Assembly: GCA_029051835.1 (NCBI GenBank)
Contig: JAIDKJ010000279.1
Span: 1-11,398 of the forward strand
Length of the DNA stretch: 11,398 nt
Reading direction: 5' to 3'
Source of the DNA: Paramuribaculum sp.
GTDB taxonomy: Bacteria > Bacteroidota > Bacteroidia > Bacteroidales > Muribaculaceae
The notes beneath the pieces were generated by a model. It was not told the DNA's origin and did not search any database. It worked only from the letters and a program-made list of their open reading frames with translations. Each line of letters starts with the position of its first letter. Position 1 is the first letter of the stretch. Made by a program: the position numbers and the translations under genes. This document shows, in pieces, positions 1 through 7,123 of the stretch.

Positions 1-1
1 G

Positions 2-55
2 CTCTACAAGCACAAGATCGTCAATGTGCTTGGCAGCAACGGCAAAGCCGAGTAA
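2..55 (+). CDS. C-terminal end of an unidentified protein (partial, cut by window start)
   Basis: An open frame entering from the left edge gives LYKHKIVNVLGSNGKAE and then TAA at 53-55. Seventeen residues are too few to assign a family and I do not recognise it. It counts as a probable gene end because the frame is open to the edge and is followed by a strong hairpin at 101-146 and then a convergent gene, the usual layout at a gene end. The frame could be open by chance over so short a stretch. Confidence 0.5.
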   Translation, partial: LYKHKIVNVLGSNGKAE

Positions 56-100
56 GCTGATCTGAAATCATTCCCCCCTGCCTGCAGGGAGGTGATGAAA

Positions 101-146
101 ATACAAGGCCCTGTGTCATGCGATTGTGACACAGGGCCTGTTGTAT
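101..146. terminator. Hairpin terminator between convergent genes, best for the - strand kinase
   Basis: A perfect 13-bp stem (AGGCCCTGTGTCA at 106-118 with TGACACAGGGCCT at 127-139) encloses an 8-nt loop. Beyond a 2-nt bulge, the outer ATACA (101-105) pairs with TGTAT (142-146). Read on the - strand, the GC stem is followed directly by TTGTATTTTC, a moderate U-tract, so it should end the kinase transcript. On the + strand no U-run follows, although the hairpin may still protect the end of the left-edge gene. A weaker short inverted repeat, CCCTGC/GCAGGG at 76-89, lies just to the left. Confidence 0.75.
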
Positions 147-195
147 CGTATCGGTCGCGGCGACTCACTTCGCAGCTATGGTGACGGAGGGGGAG

Positions 196-2322
196 TCATG
201 TCAGCGGAATTGTGAAGATGAAGCGGGCACCCTTCGTGTAGGATTGGTCCAGGACCACGTCGCCGCCGAGCAGACGCGCTATCTGGCGGCTGATGCACAG
301 TCCGAGCCCCCAGCCCTCCGACGATGGCCGTCCCTTCTCGTAGCGCTCGAATATCTTGGCCTCCATGCCTGTGGGGACGCCGCTGCCGGTGTCGGTCACG
401 GTCATCGACAGCGTAGAGCCGTCGCTGTCGATATGCGTGGAGAGGATGATGCTCCCCTCTGCGGTGAATTTGGTGGCGTTCTGCAGCAGATTGACTATCA
501 CCTGCTCTACGCGTCGCGCATCGGTGTCGACTATGAGATCGGAGCGGCAGTTGCCGGGGTCGAAGGAGAGCGTCACGTCGGGCGCCAACCGGTGGCGCAC
601 GCATTCCATCGCCGTGTGGCACACCTCTTCGATCCTTACCGGGCGGCGCGTGATGTTGAGGCGGTCGCTGTCGGCTTCCGAAAGGTCGAGCACGTCGTTG
701 ATGAGTGTCTGTAGCAGTTCGGTGTTGAGCGTTACGATGTTGACGTAGGTCTGCAGGTAGTGTCGCTTGCTGTCGTCGATGTTGTCGGCTATGAGCTGGG
801 TGTAGCCGGCTATGGCTTCGAGCGGATCGCGCACGGCCTGACTCATGTTGTTGATGAAGTCGGTGCGCACTCTTTCGGCTTTTCTGGCACGGCCCTGGGC
901 TTCAATGAGGTCGTGCTGTGTGGTGGTGAGCGAGTCGCGCTGTGCCTCAAGGCGTGTGTTGGAGTCCCTGAGGTTTCGTGAGAGCTTTTTGGCGTGGCGG
1001 TAAAGCCGGGCCAGAGCTATGGTGATGATCAGCAATATGGCCAATGCGGTGATTGTGATCACGAGCCGTGTCTTGTGCGATGAAATGATGCTTTCGCGGG
1101 CTTCTATCTCGGCGTCGTTGCGCGCAGATTTGAGTTTGTCCACCTCGTAGAGTACGCTCAGCTCGCGGTAGCGTTCCTCGCTCTTGGATTTGAGCAGCTG
1201 TTCGAGCATTTTGTTGCGCTGCCGGGCTGTGGCGAGCAGTGTGGTGCTGTCGCCGGTGGCTTCGGCCGCTTCTTCAAGCATACGGTAGAACTTGTGGTGG
1301 TTGAATGTCTTGACCGGAGCGGTATTGTCGTCGAGATATGGTTTCAGCAGCGGCATCGCTTCCTTATATCGTCCGGTGGCCATGAAATAGTATATGTCGG
1401 AGAGGTGGTTCTGGCTGATGTCGTCGGCCACATCCTTGTCGGCAGCGGCGAGCGCCGTGATCGAATCGGCAAAAGCCTCGATCTCCCGCGCGCTCAGAGC
1501 CTGATAGTTGCTGAGCATCCTCCGGTAGCAGACATATTTGTGGGTGCGGTAGTGGCGTTTGGTGCGTCCATGGCTGAAGTACTGTTTCTTAAGTTCGCCG
1601 ATGAGCAGTAGCAGCTTCTTGTCGCTCTGCACGGCGCGAGCGTAAAGTTCCGCCTCGGTATATATGATGCCCGCATGGGAATAGTACATGTTGGGGATGG
1701 CGTTGCTGGCCCATTGACGGTCGAGTATGATCTTTTCGGCCTGCGACATGTATTCGCCGAGCACTTCGCCACGGCTCATCTGGCTCAGATAGATGCACAG
1801 ACTGTAGTAGAGTTCGAGCTGCCGGAGCTGATCGTCGGGCGCGTCGTATGTCAGCTGGTGTATGATCGAGCTTATGGCCTGGTCGCGTTGCCGGTCGGTA
1901 AGCCTGTGAGCCTGTGAGTTGATCATGAGCAGCCTGATGAACGCTTCTGTTTCCTGCCTGTCGGCCGATTCGGGGTGTGTGGAGGCCTCGCGCAACACTA
2001 TCTGCTGTATGGAGTCGTTGCCGTTGTAGGAGTTGGCTATCTGGCGGAGCAGATCGAGCTGCAGGCTTTCGGGTGCGCCGGCTCTCCGTGCGGTGGGGTA
2101 GATTATATGGTTGAGGTGGAATTTTTCAGCTCTGTCGGCTGCATCATAGAGGTGCAGAAGTGTCGGAAGGCTGTCGGCGGCGGTGGTTGCTTTCGATAGT
2201 TGTCTGAGGAGGCTGTCGGTGGGCTGCGAGAGCTGTGCTGCATGGCAGTCGGAGGCAATCATCAGAGCCAGCGCAAACGGTAAAATCACCGTCAGCAATA
2301 TCGTGCGTAGTATGGTTTTCAT
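196..2322 (-). CDS. Membrane sensor histidine kinase with degenerate H-box (likely pseudokinase)
   Basis: This is a 708-residue sensor protein counted from the ATG at 2320-2322. That start was chosen because it begins a signal peptide (MKTILRT, then a hydrophobic core ending near CHAA). A start 9 codons upstream (2349) would place charged, non-hydrophobic residues first. Residues about 30-415 form a helical, TPR-like, presumably periplasmic sensor region. A membrane helix lies at about 420-441, followed by a coiled coil and then HisKA and HATPase_c domains. The ATP site looks complete: N-box NLLQNATKF (Asn615), G1 DTGSGV (Asp644), F-box IFERY and G2 GWGLGL (about 671-675). The H-box, however, reads MSQAVRDPL, with Gln495 (CAG at 838-840) in place of the phospho-accepting His, Ala in place of the usual Glu, and Asp in place of Thr. 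Autophosphorylation by the normal route is therefore not expected. There is no receiver or DNA-binding domain, and no partner regulator is visible in the window. It is transcribed divergently from the nitroreductase. Confidence 0.93.
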   Translation of the reverse strand: MKTILRTILLTVILPFALALMIASDCHAAQLSQPTDSLLRQLSKATTAADSLPTLLHLYDAADRAEKFHLNHIIYPTARRAGAPESLQLDLLRQIANSYNGNDSIQQIVLREASTHPESADRQETEAFIRLLMINSQAHRLTDRQRDQAISSIIHQLTYDAPDDQLRQLELYYSLCIYLSQMSRGEVLGEYMSQAEKIILDRQWASNAIPNMYYSHAGIIYTEAELYARAVQSDKKLLLLIGELKKQYFSHGRTKRHYRTHKYVCYRRMLSNYQALSAREIEAFADSITALAAADKDVADDISQNHLSDIYYFMATGRYKEAMPLLKPYLDDNTAPVKTFNHHKFYRMLEEAAEATGDSTTLLATARQRNKMLEQLLKSKSEERYRELSVLYEVDKLKSARNDAEIEARESIISSHKTRLVITITALAILLIITIALARLYRHAKKLSRNLRDSNTRLEAQRDSLTTTQHDLIEAQGRARKAERVRTDFINNMSQAVRDPLEAIAGYTQLIADNIDDSKRHYLQTYVNIVTLNTELLQTLINDVLDLSEADSDRLNITRRPVRIEEVCHTAMECVRHRLAPDVTLSFDPGNCRSDLIVDTDARRVEQVIVNLLQNATKFTAEGSIILSTHIDSDGSTLSMTVTDTGSGVPTGMEAKIFERYEKGRPSSEGWGLGLCISRQIARLLGGDVVLDQSYTKGARFIFTIPLT

Positions 2323-2361
2323 GTTATGGTTCGGCGGAGAAAGCGACATAAGTGTCGATCA

Positions 2362-2393
2362 CAAAACTACAAAAAATAAGCTGCCGTCACAAT
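2362..2393 (-). promoter_or_regulatory. Candidate Bacteroidetes-type promoter for the sensor kinase
   Basis: Read on the - strand, TAGTTTTG (2369 down to 2362) matches the Bacteroidetes -7 consensus TAnnTTTG exactly. ATTG (2393 down to 2390) lies 20 nt upstream, where the -33 TTTG element is expected, with one mismatch. Transcription would begin near 2355, giving a leader of roughly 30 nt before the ATG at 2322. The call rests on consensus matching only. AT-rich intergenic DNA gives some chance matches. Confidence 0.5.
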
Positions 2394-2489
2394 ATTTCAC
2401 AGTGTTAAATTGAAATTTTCTGATCATTTTGCACAGTCCGGTCGAACTTTTCTTGCACAGGGGTGTTATGACATAAAGCATCATCATCT

Positions 2490-3236
2490 ATGAAAACTGT
2501 CAAAGATACACTTCTTGAGCGGAGGAGCATCCGCCGCTATGAGCGCGAGCCTATTCCGGCCGAAACCATGGATTTTATCTACGAAGCTATCCGCAACACT
2601 CCCACGAGCTACAACGGACAGCAGTTCTCTGTCATCGATGTGACCGATCAGGAGGTCAAGGAGAAGATCTATGAGCTTACGCAGCAGAAGCAGGCCAAGA
2701 CCTGCTCGCACTTCATGCTGTTTTGTGCCGACTACCATAAGATCCGCGTCATAGCCGACAGGAAGGATATAGATATGCCCGATTTCGAACACACGCTCGA
2801 CGGAGTGATCGTAGGTGTGGTCGACGCCACGCTCGCCATGATGAGCGCGCTGACGGCTGCTGAGGCATCAGGCCTCGGAACGTGCTGCATAGGATATGCC
2901 CGCACAGCCTCGCCTGAAGCCATATCGCGTCTGCTCGGACTGCCCAAGGGTGTGTTCGTGGTGTGCGGTCTGGCTCTGGGAGTGCCGCGCGAGCATCCCG
3001 ATCTGAAGCCTAAGCAGCCGGCCGACGTCACCATCCATTCCGACCGATACCATGACGAGGGGCTGGCCGACAAGCTGATGGATTATGATCATGCGGTAAG
3101 CCTGTTCAACCACACCCGCGAGGGAGCCAAGACCGACAACGACTGGGCCTCGCATATCGTCGACTATTACCGTCAGGCCATGTCATACCGTATGCTCGAC
3201 GCCATACGCCGGCGCGGCTTCGATATAGAAAGCTGA
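2490..3236 (+). CDS. NfsA/Frp-like FMN-dependent nitroreductase (NADPH oxidoreductase)
   Basis: A 248-residue cytosolic flavoprotein of the nitroreductase superfamily, normal in length for the NfsA/Frp subgroup. Family members are FMN-binding homodimers that transfer electrons from NADPH to nitroaromatics, quinones or flavins. Visible motifs are the N-terminal ERRSIRRYEREPIP (10-23), whose arginines bind the FMN phosphate; TPTSYNGQQFSVI (37-49), matching the PTSxNxQ(P/Q)W/F motif; and GLGTCCIGYAR (128-138) followed by LGLPKGVFVVCGLALGVP, the usual C-terminal flavin-site region. There is no signal peptide. The ATG at 2490 is the natural start; a nearby upstream ATG at 2468 runs into TAA after two codons. 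No strong promoter match was found upstream. The gene stands alone, divergent from the kinase and convergent with the import operon. The physiological substrate is unknown, and the nfsA symbol is withheld because only the subgroup is clear. Confidence 0.93.
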   Translation: MKTVKDTLLERRSIRRYEREPIPAETMDFIYEAIRNTPTSYNGQQFSVIDVTDQEVKEKIYELTQQKQAKTCSHFMLFCADYHKIRVIADRKDIDMPDFEHTLDGVIVGVVDATLAMMSALTAAEASGLGTCCIGYARTASPEAISRLLGLPKGVFVVCGLALGVPREHPDLKPKQPADVTIHSDRYHDEGLADKLMDYDHAVSLFNHTREGAKTDNDWASHIVDYYRQAMSYRMLDAIRRRGFDIES

Positions 3237-3271
3237 CTTAGGGAAAATATCCGAATACTCGATAAATACAC

Positions 3272-3314
3272 GCAATGCGCTGTGTCGGAGGCGATCTCCG
3301 GCGCAGCGCATTGC
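3272..3314. terminator. Long 19-bp hairpin terminator between convergent genes
   Basis: The left arm GCAATGCGCTG (3272-3282) pairs perfectly with CAGCGCATTGC (3304-3314). The helix continues through TGT/GCG (two G-U pairs when read as + strand RNA) and CGGAG/CTCCG (3286-3290 with 3296-3300), closing on a 5-nt loop at 3291-3295. It lies between the + strand nitroreductase stop and the - strand ChaN-like stop, so it probably serves both. On the - strand it is followed by GTGTATTTATC, which is U-rich but imperfect. On the + strand no U-run follows. Confidence 0.75.
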
Positions 3315-3344
3315 CGTTGAATGCAGCTGTGTTACGTCAGCGCG

Positions 3345-4223
3345 TCAGTAGGACGTGGGGAAGTCGGTCGGCACAACGATATAGAAGTCGGCGGCGCCGA
3401 GGTAGTCGGGGTCGAGAGTGTCTATTTCGTCCTGGCGGCGCGATGTGACAGTGGCCACGCGTGTCCCCGGCCGATATTTCAGCAGATAGGGTATGATGCC
3501 GTCGCGGTTGTCGGAGTGCATCGATCCGTTGATGTGCAGAAACTTGGTGGAGGGCTTCATGTTGCGTGCCATGAACCATCCCATCGTGGCGTCTTTCAGC
3601 GCCTGTGCCTCGGCCAGCCGCTGCATCTCTTCGGGCGAGCGGCGGCTTATCAGCATCATGGCTCCGAACTTTTCGCCTGCGGCGGCAGTGTCGTAGGCAA
3701 ACGGTATGGGAAGCGGGGCGATATACCGGCGGGCTTCGTCGCTGAAACTCTTCAGGGCGTCGAGTCCGCCGCTGCTCACTGCGGCGGCATAGCGGCGCGG
3801 CACGTTGGTGGCCACAAACGGTATCTTGTTGTCCTTGGCGAAATAGACCGTAGGATAGTAGTCGGTCGAATAGTTGTCCCACAGCCGTGCCTCGGCCTCG
3901 AAGCGGTCGTAGCTCGTGATGCCGGCCATATATTCGTCGAGTATGAGCTGATTGTCGGCTTCCATCATCTCCTGGCCTATGACGAGGTCGGCGCCGTGGC
4001 GCTCGAAGAGGGCGCGGCTGATCTCGAATTCCATCCAGTGGGATATGGGGCAGTTGTGGTTTTCGCCGATAAACACGGCGTCGGCGCGCGACAGAGAGTC
4101 GACCATCGTCTTAAAGTCGGTTTCGGCTCCTTTGGAGTCGAAGATCCGGTAGGCTGTGGGTCCGGCGGCATTGATGGCCATGGCCGGCAGCAACAGCAGC
4201 AGATTGATTATGATTCGTTTCAT
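3345..4223 (-). CDS. ChaN-like (haem-binding uptake / DUF399 family) periplasmic protein
   Basis: A 292-residue exported protein and the last gene of the import operon. The signal peptide is MKRIIINLLLLLPAMAINA followed by AG. There is no lipobox cysteine, so it should be soluble in the periplasm, unlike ChaN lipoproteins. ChaN-family landmarks are FIGENHN (51-57, the usual GE-H motif), GQEMM (83-87), ATNVPRRY (138-145) and HINGSMHSDN (230-239). The family is known mainly from ChaN of Campylobacter jejuni, which binds paired haems, and is related at fold level to EreA/TIKI-type hydrolases, so haem binding here is inferred rather than shown. The ATG overlaps the M16 protease TGA as ATGA (4220-4223), which indicates translational coupling and a shared job, such as receiving a product or cofactor released by the protease. 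Alternatively it is a hydrolase of the wider superfamily. Confidence 0.85.
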   Translation of the reverse strand: MKRIIINLLLLLPAMAINAAGPTAYRIFDSKGAETDFKTMVDSLSRADAVFIGENHNCPISHWMEFEISRALFERHGADLVIGQEMMEADNQLILDEYMAGITSYDRFEAEARLWDNYSTDYYPTVYFAKDNKIPFVATNVPRRYAAAVSSGGLDALKSFSDEARRYIAPLPIPFAYDTAAAGEKFGAMMLISRRSPEEMQRLAEAQALKDATMGWFMARNMKPSTKFLHINGSMHSDNRDGIIPYLLKYRPGTRVATVTSRRQDEIDTLDPDYLGAADFYIVVPTDFPTSY

Positions 4224-7099
4224 TTCAGTGGTTCGTCGCTCATGTAGAGCATTACATATAGATCAGGATTGATATATCGGCGGAATGACTGCATGATCTC
4301 CTCCGGGGTGATCGATTCGATGACGCTTTCGTAGCGGTCGAAGTCGTAGAGCGCTTCGCCGTTCTTCAGCAGGCTCATCAGTGTGGTGCGCCATGACGAG
4401 GGCGAATAGGGTGTGAGGGCTTCGCGCTTGGCGATGATGCACGACCGCTTGATGGCGTCAAGCTCGGCATCGGCCACGGGGTTTTCGCGCAGATCGTCGA
4501 TGACGTAGCGCAGAGCTTCCTCTACGGCCGGCATCTTGGCGTTGTCCGACGACGAATTGATGTCGAAATAGAAGTAGCCGCGAGGCATTCCCTCGTAGTT
4601 GAGCATCACGTAGGGCGAATATACGAGAGCGCGTTTCTCGCGCAGCTCGGCTATCACATGGTTGCGCATCAGGTTGCTCATAAGTTTAAGTATGAGCGAA
4701 TTGCGCAGCCCCGGCTCGTAGCGGCCGAAATAGAGATAGTCAAATTCGGTCTGCGAGGGATTGTCGTTGGGGAAGCGTTCGCTGACCGTCGCCTCGGGAA
4801 GATTCAGCTGTGTGAAGCCCAGCGGCTCGGCCGATTCGGCTTTGAGCCGGCTGAATACCGACACGGCGGCATCGGTCATGCTCGCGGCGTCGAAGTTGCC
4901 GGTGAGTATCACCACGCAGCTGTCGGGCCGGGTGTAGAGCGAGCGGTAGAAGGCCGCGATGCTGTCGAGGTCGAGGCTTTCGATGTCGCGGCGTCGGGCG
5001 GCTTTGACATCCTCCACGCCTGAGTATGCCCGGTCGGCTGAGAGCACGTTGCACATCAGCTCGTCCATGCGGGCCATCAGCTGGCGGTCGGGAGCGCGGT
5101 TGAGCATCTTTTCAAGCACCGATTCGTCGTCGCTGTCGAGATCTTCGATCATCGACTGCTTGATTTCGTTGAAGTCGTCGTAGCGGAGTTCGGGATCGGT
5201 TATCTTCTCATATACGAGATTGAAAAACTCTCCGGCCTTGTCGGCAGTGAACGATCCGAGAAATCCGTGCCAGTCGTTTTCGAGCGCCATGCCCAGCGCC
5301 ATGCCGTTCTGATACATGTATTCGCCTGTCTTTTCCGGCATTTTGGCTATGCCGCCCATGTCGATGTAGCTTGCTGTCGATCCGAACAGGGGCAGTTTCT
5401 CCACCGGTACGGTGCCGTAGCCGCCCGGTGCCAGCATGGCGAAGTAGGTGTCGCCGTCATCGAGGGTCGGCTTGATGATGATTCTCATGCCGTTGGCAAG
5501 GCGCAGATCGCGTATGCCGAGCGAGGCATAGTCGCGCGTGGAGGCTATGTCGTCGGGATGTGACTGATATCGTCGGGCGAGTATCTCCGGGGTAGGTATA
5601 GTGTCGGCGGCTGGGCGGTATGGCTCGCTGAACACATAGTCGGTGCGCGGCGCCGACATGCCTCTCTGCCAGTCGGAGGTCAGAGCGTCGAGGGTCCGCC
5701 TCGGAGCGTTGATCGGCGATGTGCTGACGGCGATGAGCATCGTGTCGGCATGGTGCATCCATTCGCGGAGCGTGGCTGTGGCCTCGGCGGCGGTGATGGT
5801 CTTGACAGCCTTCTGCAGCAGGGCCGACTGCGCGGGCGAGGATATGTAGCGGTCGCCTGTGAGAGCATAGTCGGCGAAGTCGTCACACCACATGGCCGAC
5901 GTGTAGCCCGAATAAGAGTTCTTGCCTATGCGGCGCGCGGCGCGGTCGGCGTGATAGCGTATCTCCTCGTCGGTAAATCCGCCCGATATCACTCCGCTGA
6001 TCTCCGATGCGATCGCGGTCACGCACGAGTCAAGACTGACGTTGCGGCTCTCAAGCGCTTTGAGCACGAGATGATTGCTGTTGGCGAGATACCACGTGTC
6101 GGATATGTCGGTGTCCACGCCTTTGTCGGCGAGCCTGAAGCTAAGGGCGTCGACCACCACACGGCCTATGGTCTTGCGCCGTGCGTCGTCGATGGTGCGG
6201 GTGACGATCGTAGGGTGAGGTATGATTATCTCGGCCGTTTCACGGTTGTTGAGGGTGTCGACGTCGAGCATTATCTGCCGGGCGGGAGTGTAGGCGAGCG
6301 GATACCGGCAGAGGCCGGGATCGGGACGGCGCTTGAGGAACGAGAACTGGCGGCGGATGGCTTTCTCCACTTCGGCCGGATCCACGTCGCCCACCACCAC
6401 TATGGTGGCGAACTGGGGGAGATACCATTTGCGGTAGAACTTTTCAAGCACGTCGGCCGTCACCCGGCTCACCTCTTCGGGAGTGCCGAGCGGCATCCGG
6501 GCGCTGAAACGGTTCTGGCCTATCTTGAGGTCGTAGAAGCGGTCGTCCTGAAACGAGCTGCGCAGTTCTTCGAGTATTATGCCTTTTTCGGTTTCGACAC
6601 GCTGGGGGTTGATCGTCAGGCGTGCCATCCAGTCGGCTATGATGGTCAGCGGGCGGTCGTAGCCGCCGGTGGCCATCGAGTCGGTGGGCAGTCCGAAGAG
6701 ATATATGGTGCGGTCATGTCCGGTAAATGCGTTGATGTCCACTCCATATTTCATTCCGAGCGACTCAAGGTAGGCCACGGCTCCGCGGTCGGGGAAGTTC
6801 TCTGATCCTCCGAAAGCCATGTGTTCGAGAAAGTGGGCGCATCCTCCCTCCGTGTCGTCCTGCTGCACGGCTCCCACGTTCCAGACGAGCCGGAATTCGG
6901 CTCTTTTGGCCGGAAAGTCGTTGCGGAGTATGAGATACTTCAGTCCGTTGGGCAGACGGCCCTCTACGGTGCCTTGGGGGAGCGATATTACGGGCGACTG
7001 AGGAGCAGCGTCGGCCTGTGGGGTACACACAATACTTGCCGTCCCGAGCAGGACGGCAAGTGTGCATACCTGTTTCAGATTGCTTAAAATCCTTGTCAC
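4220..7099 (-). CDS. Two-halved M16 zinc protease (pitrilysin/PqqL-like), periplasmic
   Basis: A 959-residue protease of family M16 with both halves present, the usual length for PqqL-like proteins. The start is GTG (7097-7099). It is the only sensible one, since the frame is closed upstream by the preceding gene's TAA and the GTG leads into a signal peptide ending ADA-AP near residue 31. The active half has the inverted zinc motif HFLEH (89-93: zinc ligands His89 and His93, catalytic Glu92) and the distal ligand in ETEKGIILEEL (probably Glu178, with supporting Glu171). The first M16_C domain lies near 215-400 (VVVGDVD at about 234). The second half starts near 530, lacks HxxEH as expected, and keeps the conserved LREKRALVYSPYV (about 816-829), which shapes the substrate site. 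M16 enzymes enclose and degrade unfolded peptides. E. coli PqqL and Pectobacterium FusC are precedents for M16 proteases paired with TonB-dependent importers. Here the protease sits 24 nt after a lipoprotein gene in the SusCD operon. Confidence 0.95.
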   Translation of the reverse strand: MTRILSNLKQVCTLAVLLGTASIVCTPQADAAPQSPVISLPQGTVEGRLPNGLKYLILRNDFPAKRAEFRLVWNVGAVQQDDTEGGCAHFLEHMAFGGSENFPDRGAVAYLESLGMKYGVDINAFTGHDRTIYLFGLPTDSMATGGYDRPLTIIADWMARLTINPQRVETEKGIILEELRSSFQDDRFYDLKIGQNRFSARMPLGTPEEVSRVTADVLEKFYRKWYLPQFATIVVVGDVDPAEVEKAIRRQFSFLKRRPDPGLCRYPLAYTPARQIMLDVDTLNNRETAEIIIPHPTIVTRTIDDARRKTIGRVVVDALSFRLADKGVDTDISDTWYLANSNHLVLKALESRNVSLDSCVTAIASEISGVISGGFTDEEIRYHADRAARRIGKNSYSGYTSAMWCDDFADYALTGDRYISSPAQSALLQKAVKTITAAEATATLREWMHHADTMLIAVSTSPINAPRRTLDALTSDWQRGMSAPRTDYVFSEPYRPAADTIPTPEILARRYQSHPDDIASTRDYASLGIRDLRLANGMRIIIKPTLDDGDTYFAMLAPGGYGTVPVEKLPLFGSTASYIDMGGIAKMPEKTGEYMYQNGMALGMALENDWHGFLGSFTADKAGEFFNLVYEKITDPELRYDDFNEIKQSMIEDLDSDDESVLEKMLNRAPDRQLMARMDELMCNVLSADRAYSGVEDVKAARRRDIESLDLDSIAAFYRSLYTRPDSCVVILTGNFDAASMTDAAVSVFSRLKAESAEPLGFTQLNLPEATVSERFPNDNPSQTEFDYLYFGRYEPGLRNSLILKLMSNLMRNHVIAELREKRALVYSPYVMLNYEGMPRGYFYFDINSSSDNAKMPAVEEALRYVIDDLRENPVADAELDAIKRSCIIAKREALTPYSPSSWRTTLMSLLKNGEALYDFDRYESVIESITPEEIMQSFRRYINPDLYVMLYMSDEPLK

Positions 7100-7123
7100 A
7101 GTGTATGTAGGGTTGGCGGGGGA

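Noticed and set aside
76..89. Short inverted repeat CCCTGC-CT-GCAGGG as a second terminator
   Set aside because: The loop would be only 2-4 nt with a 5-bp usable stem and no U-tract, and the much stronger hairpin at 101-146 explains termination.
2428..2489. Possible promoter for the nitroreductase (TTTG at 2428-2431 or TTG near 2453)
   Set aside because: No acceptable TAnnTTTG lies at the right spacing. The best candidate, TAAAGCAT near 2474, is too weak to annotate.
3321..4247. A 308-codon + strand open frame opposite the ChaN-like gene
   Set aside because: It mirrors the ChaN-like gene almost exactly, shows no recognisable motifs and has the Val/Gly/His-rich composition typical of antisense frames in GC-rich codon usage.
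5750..6805. A 351-codon + strand open frame inside the M16 protease gene
   Set aside because: It lies wholly antisense to clearly conserved M16 sequence, including the first M16_C domain, with no domain or signal of its own. It is a shadow of codon bias.
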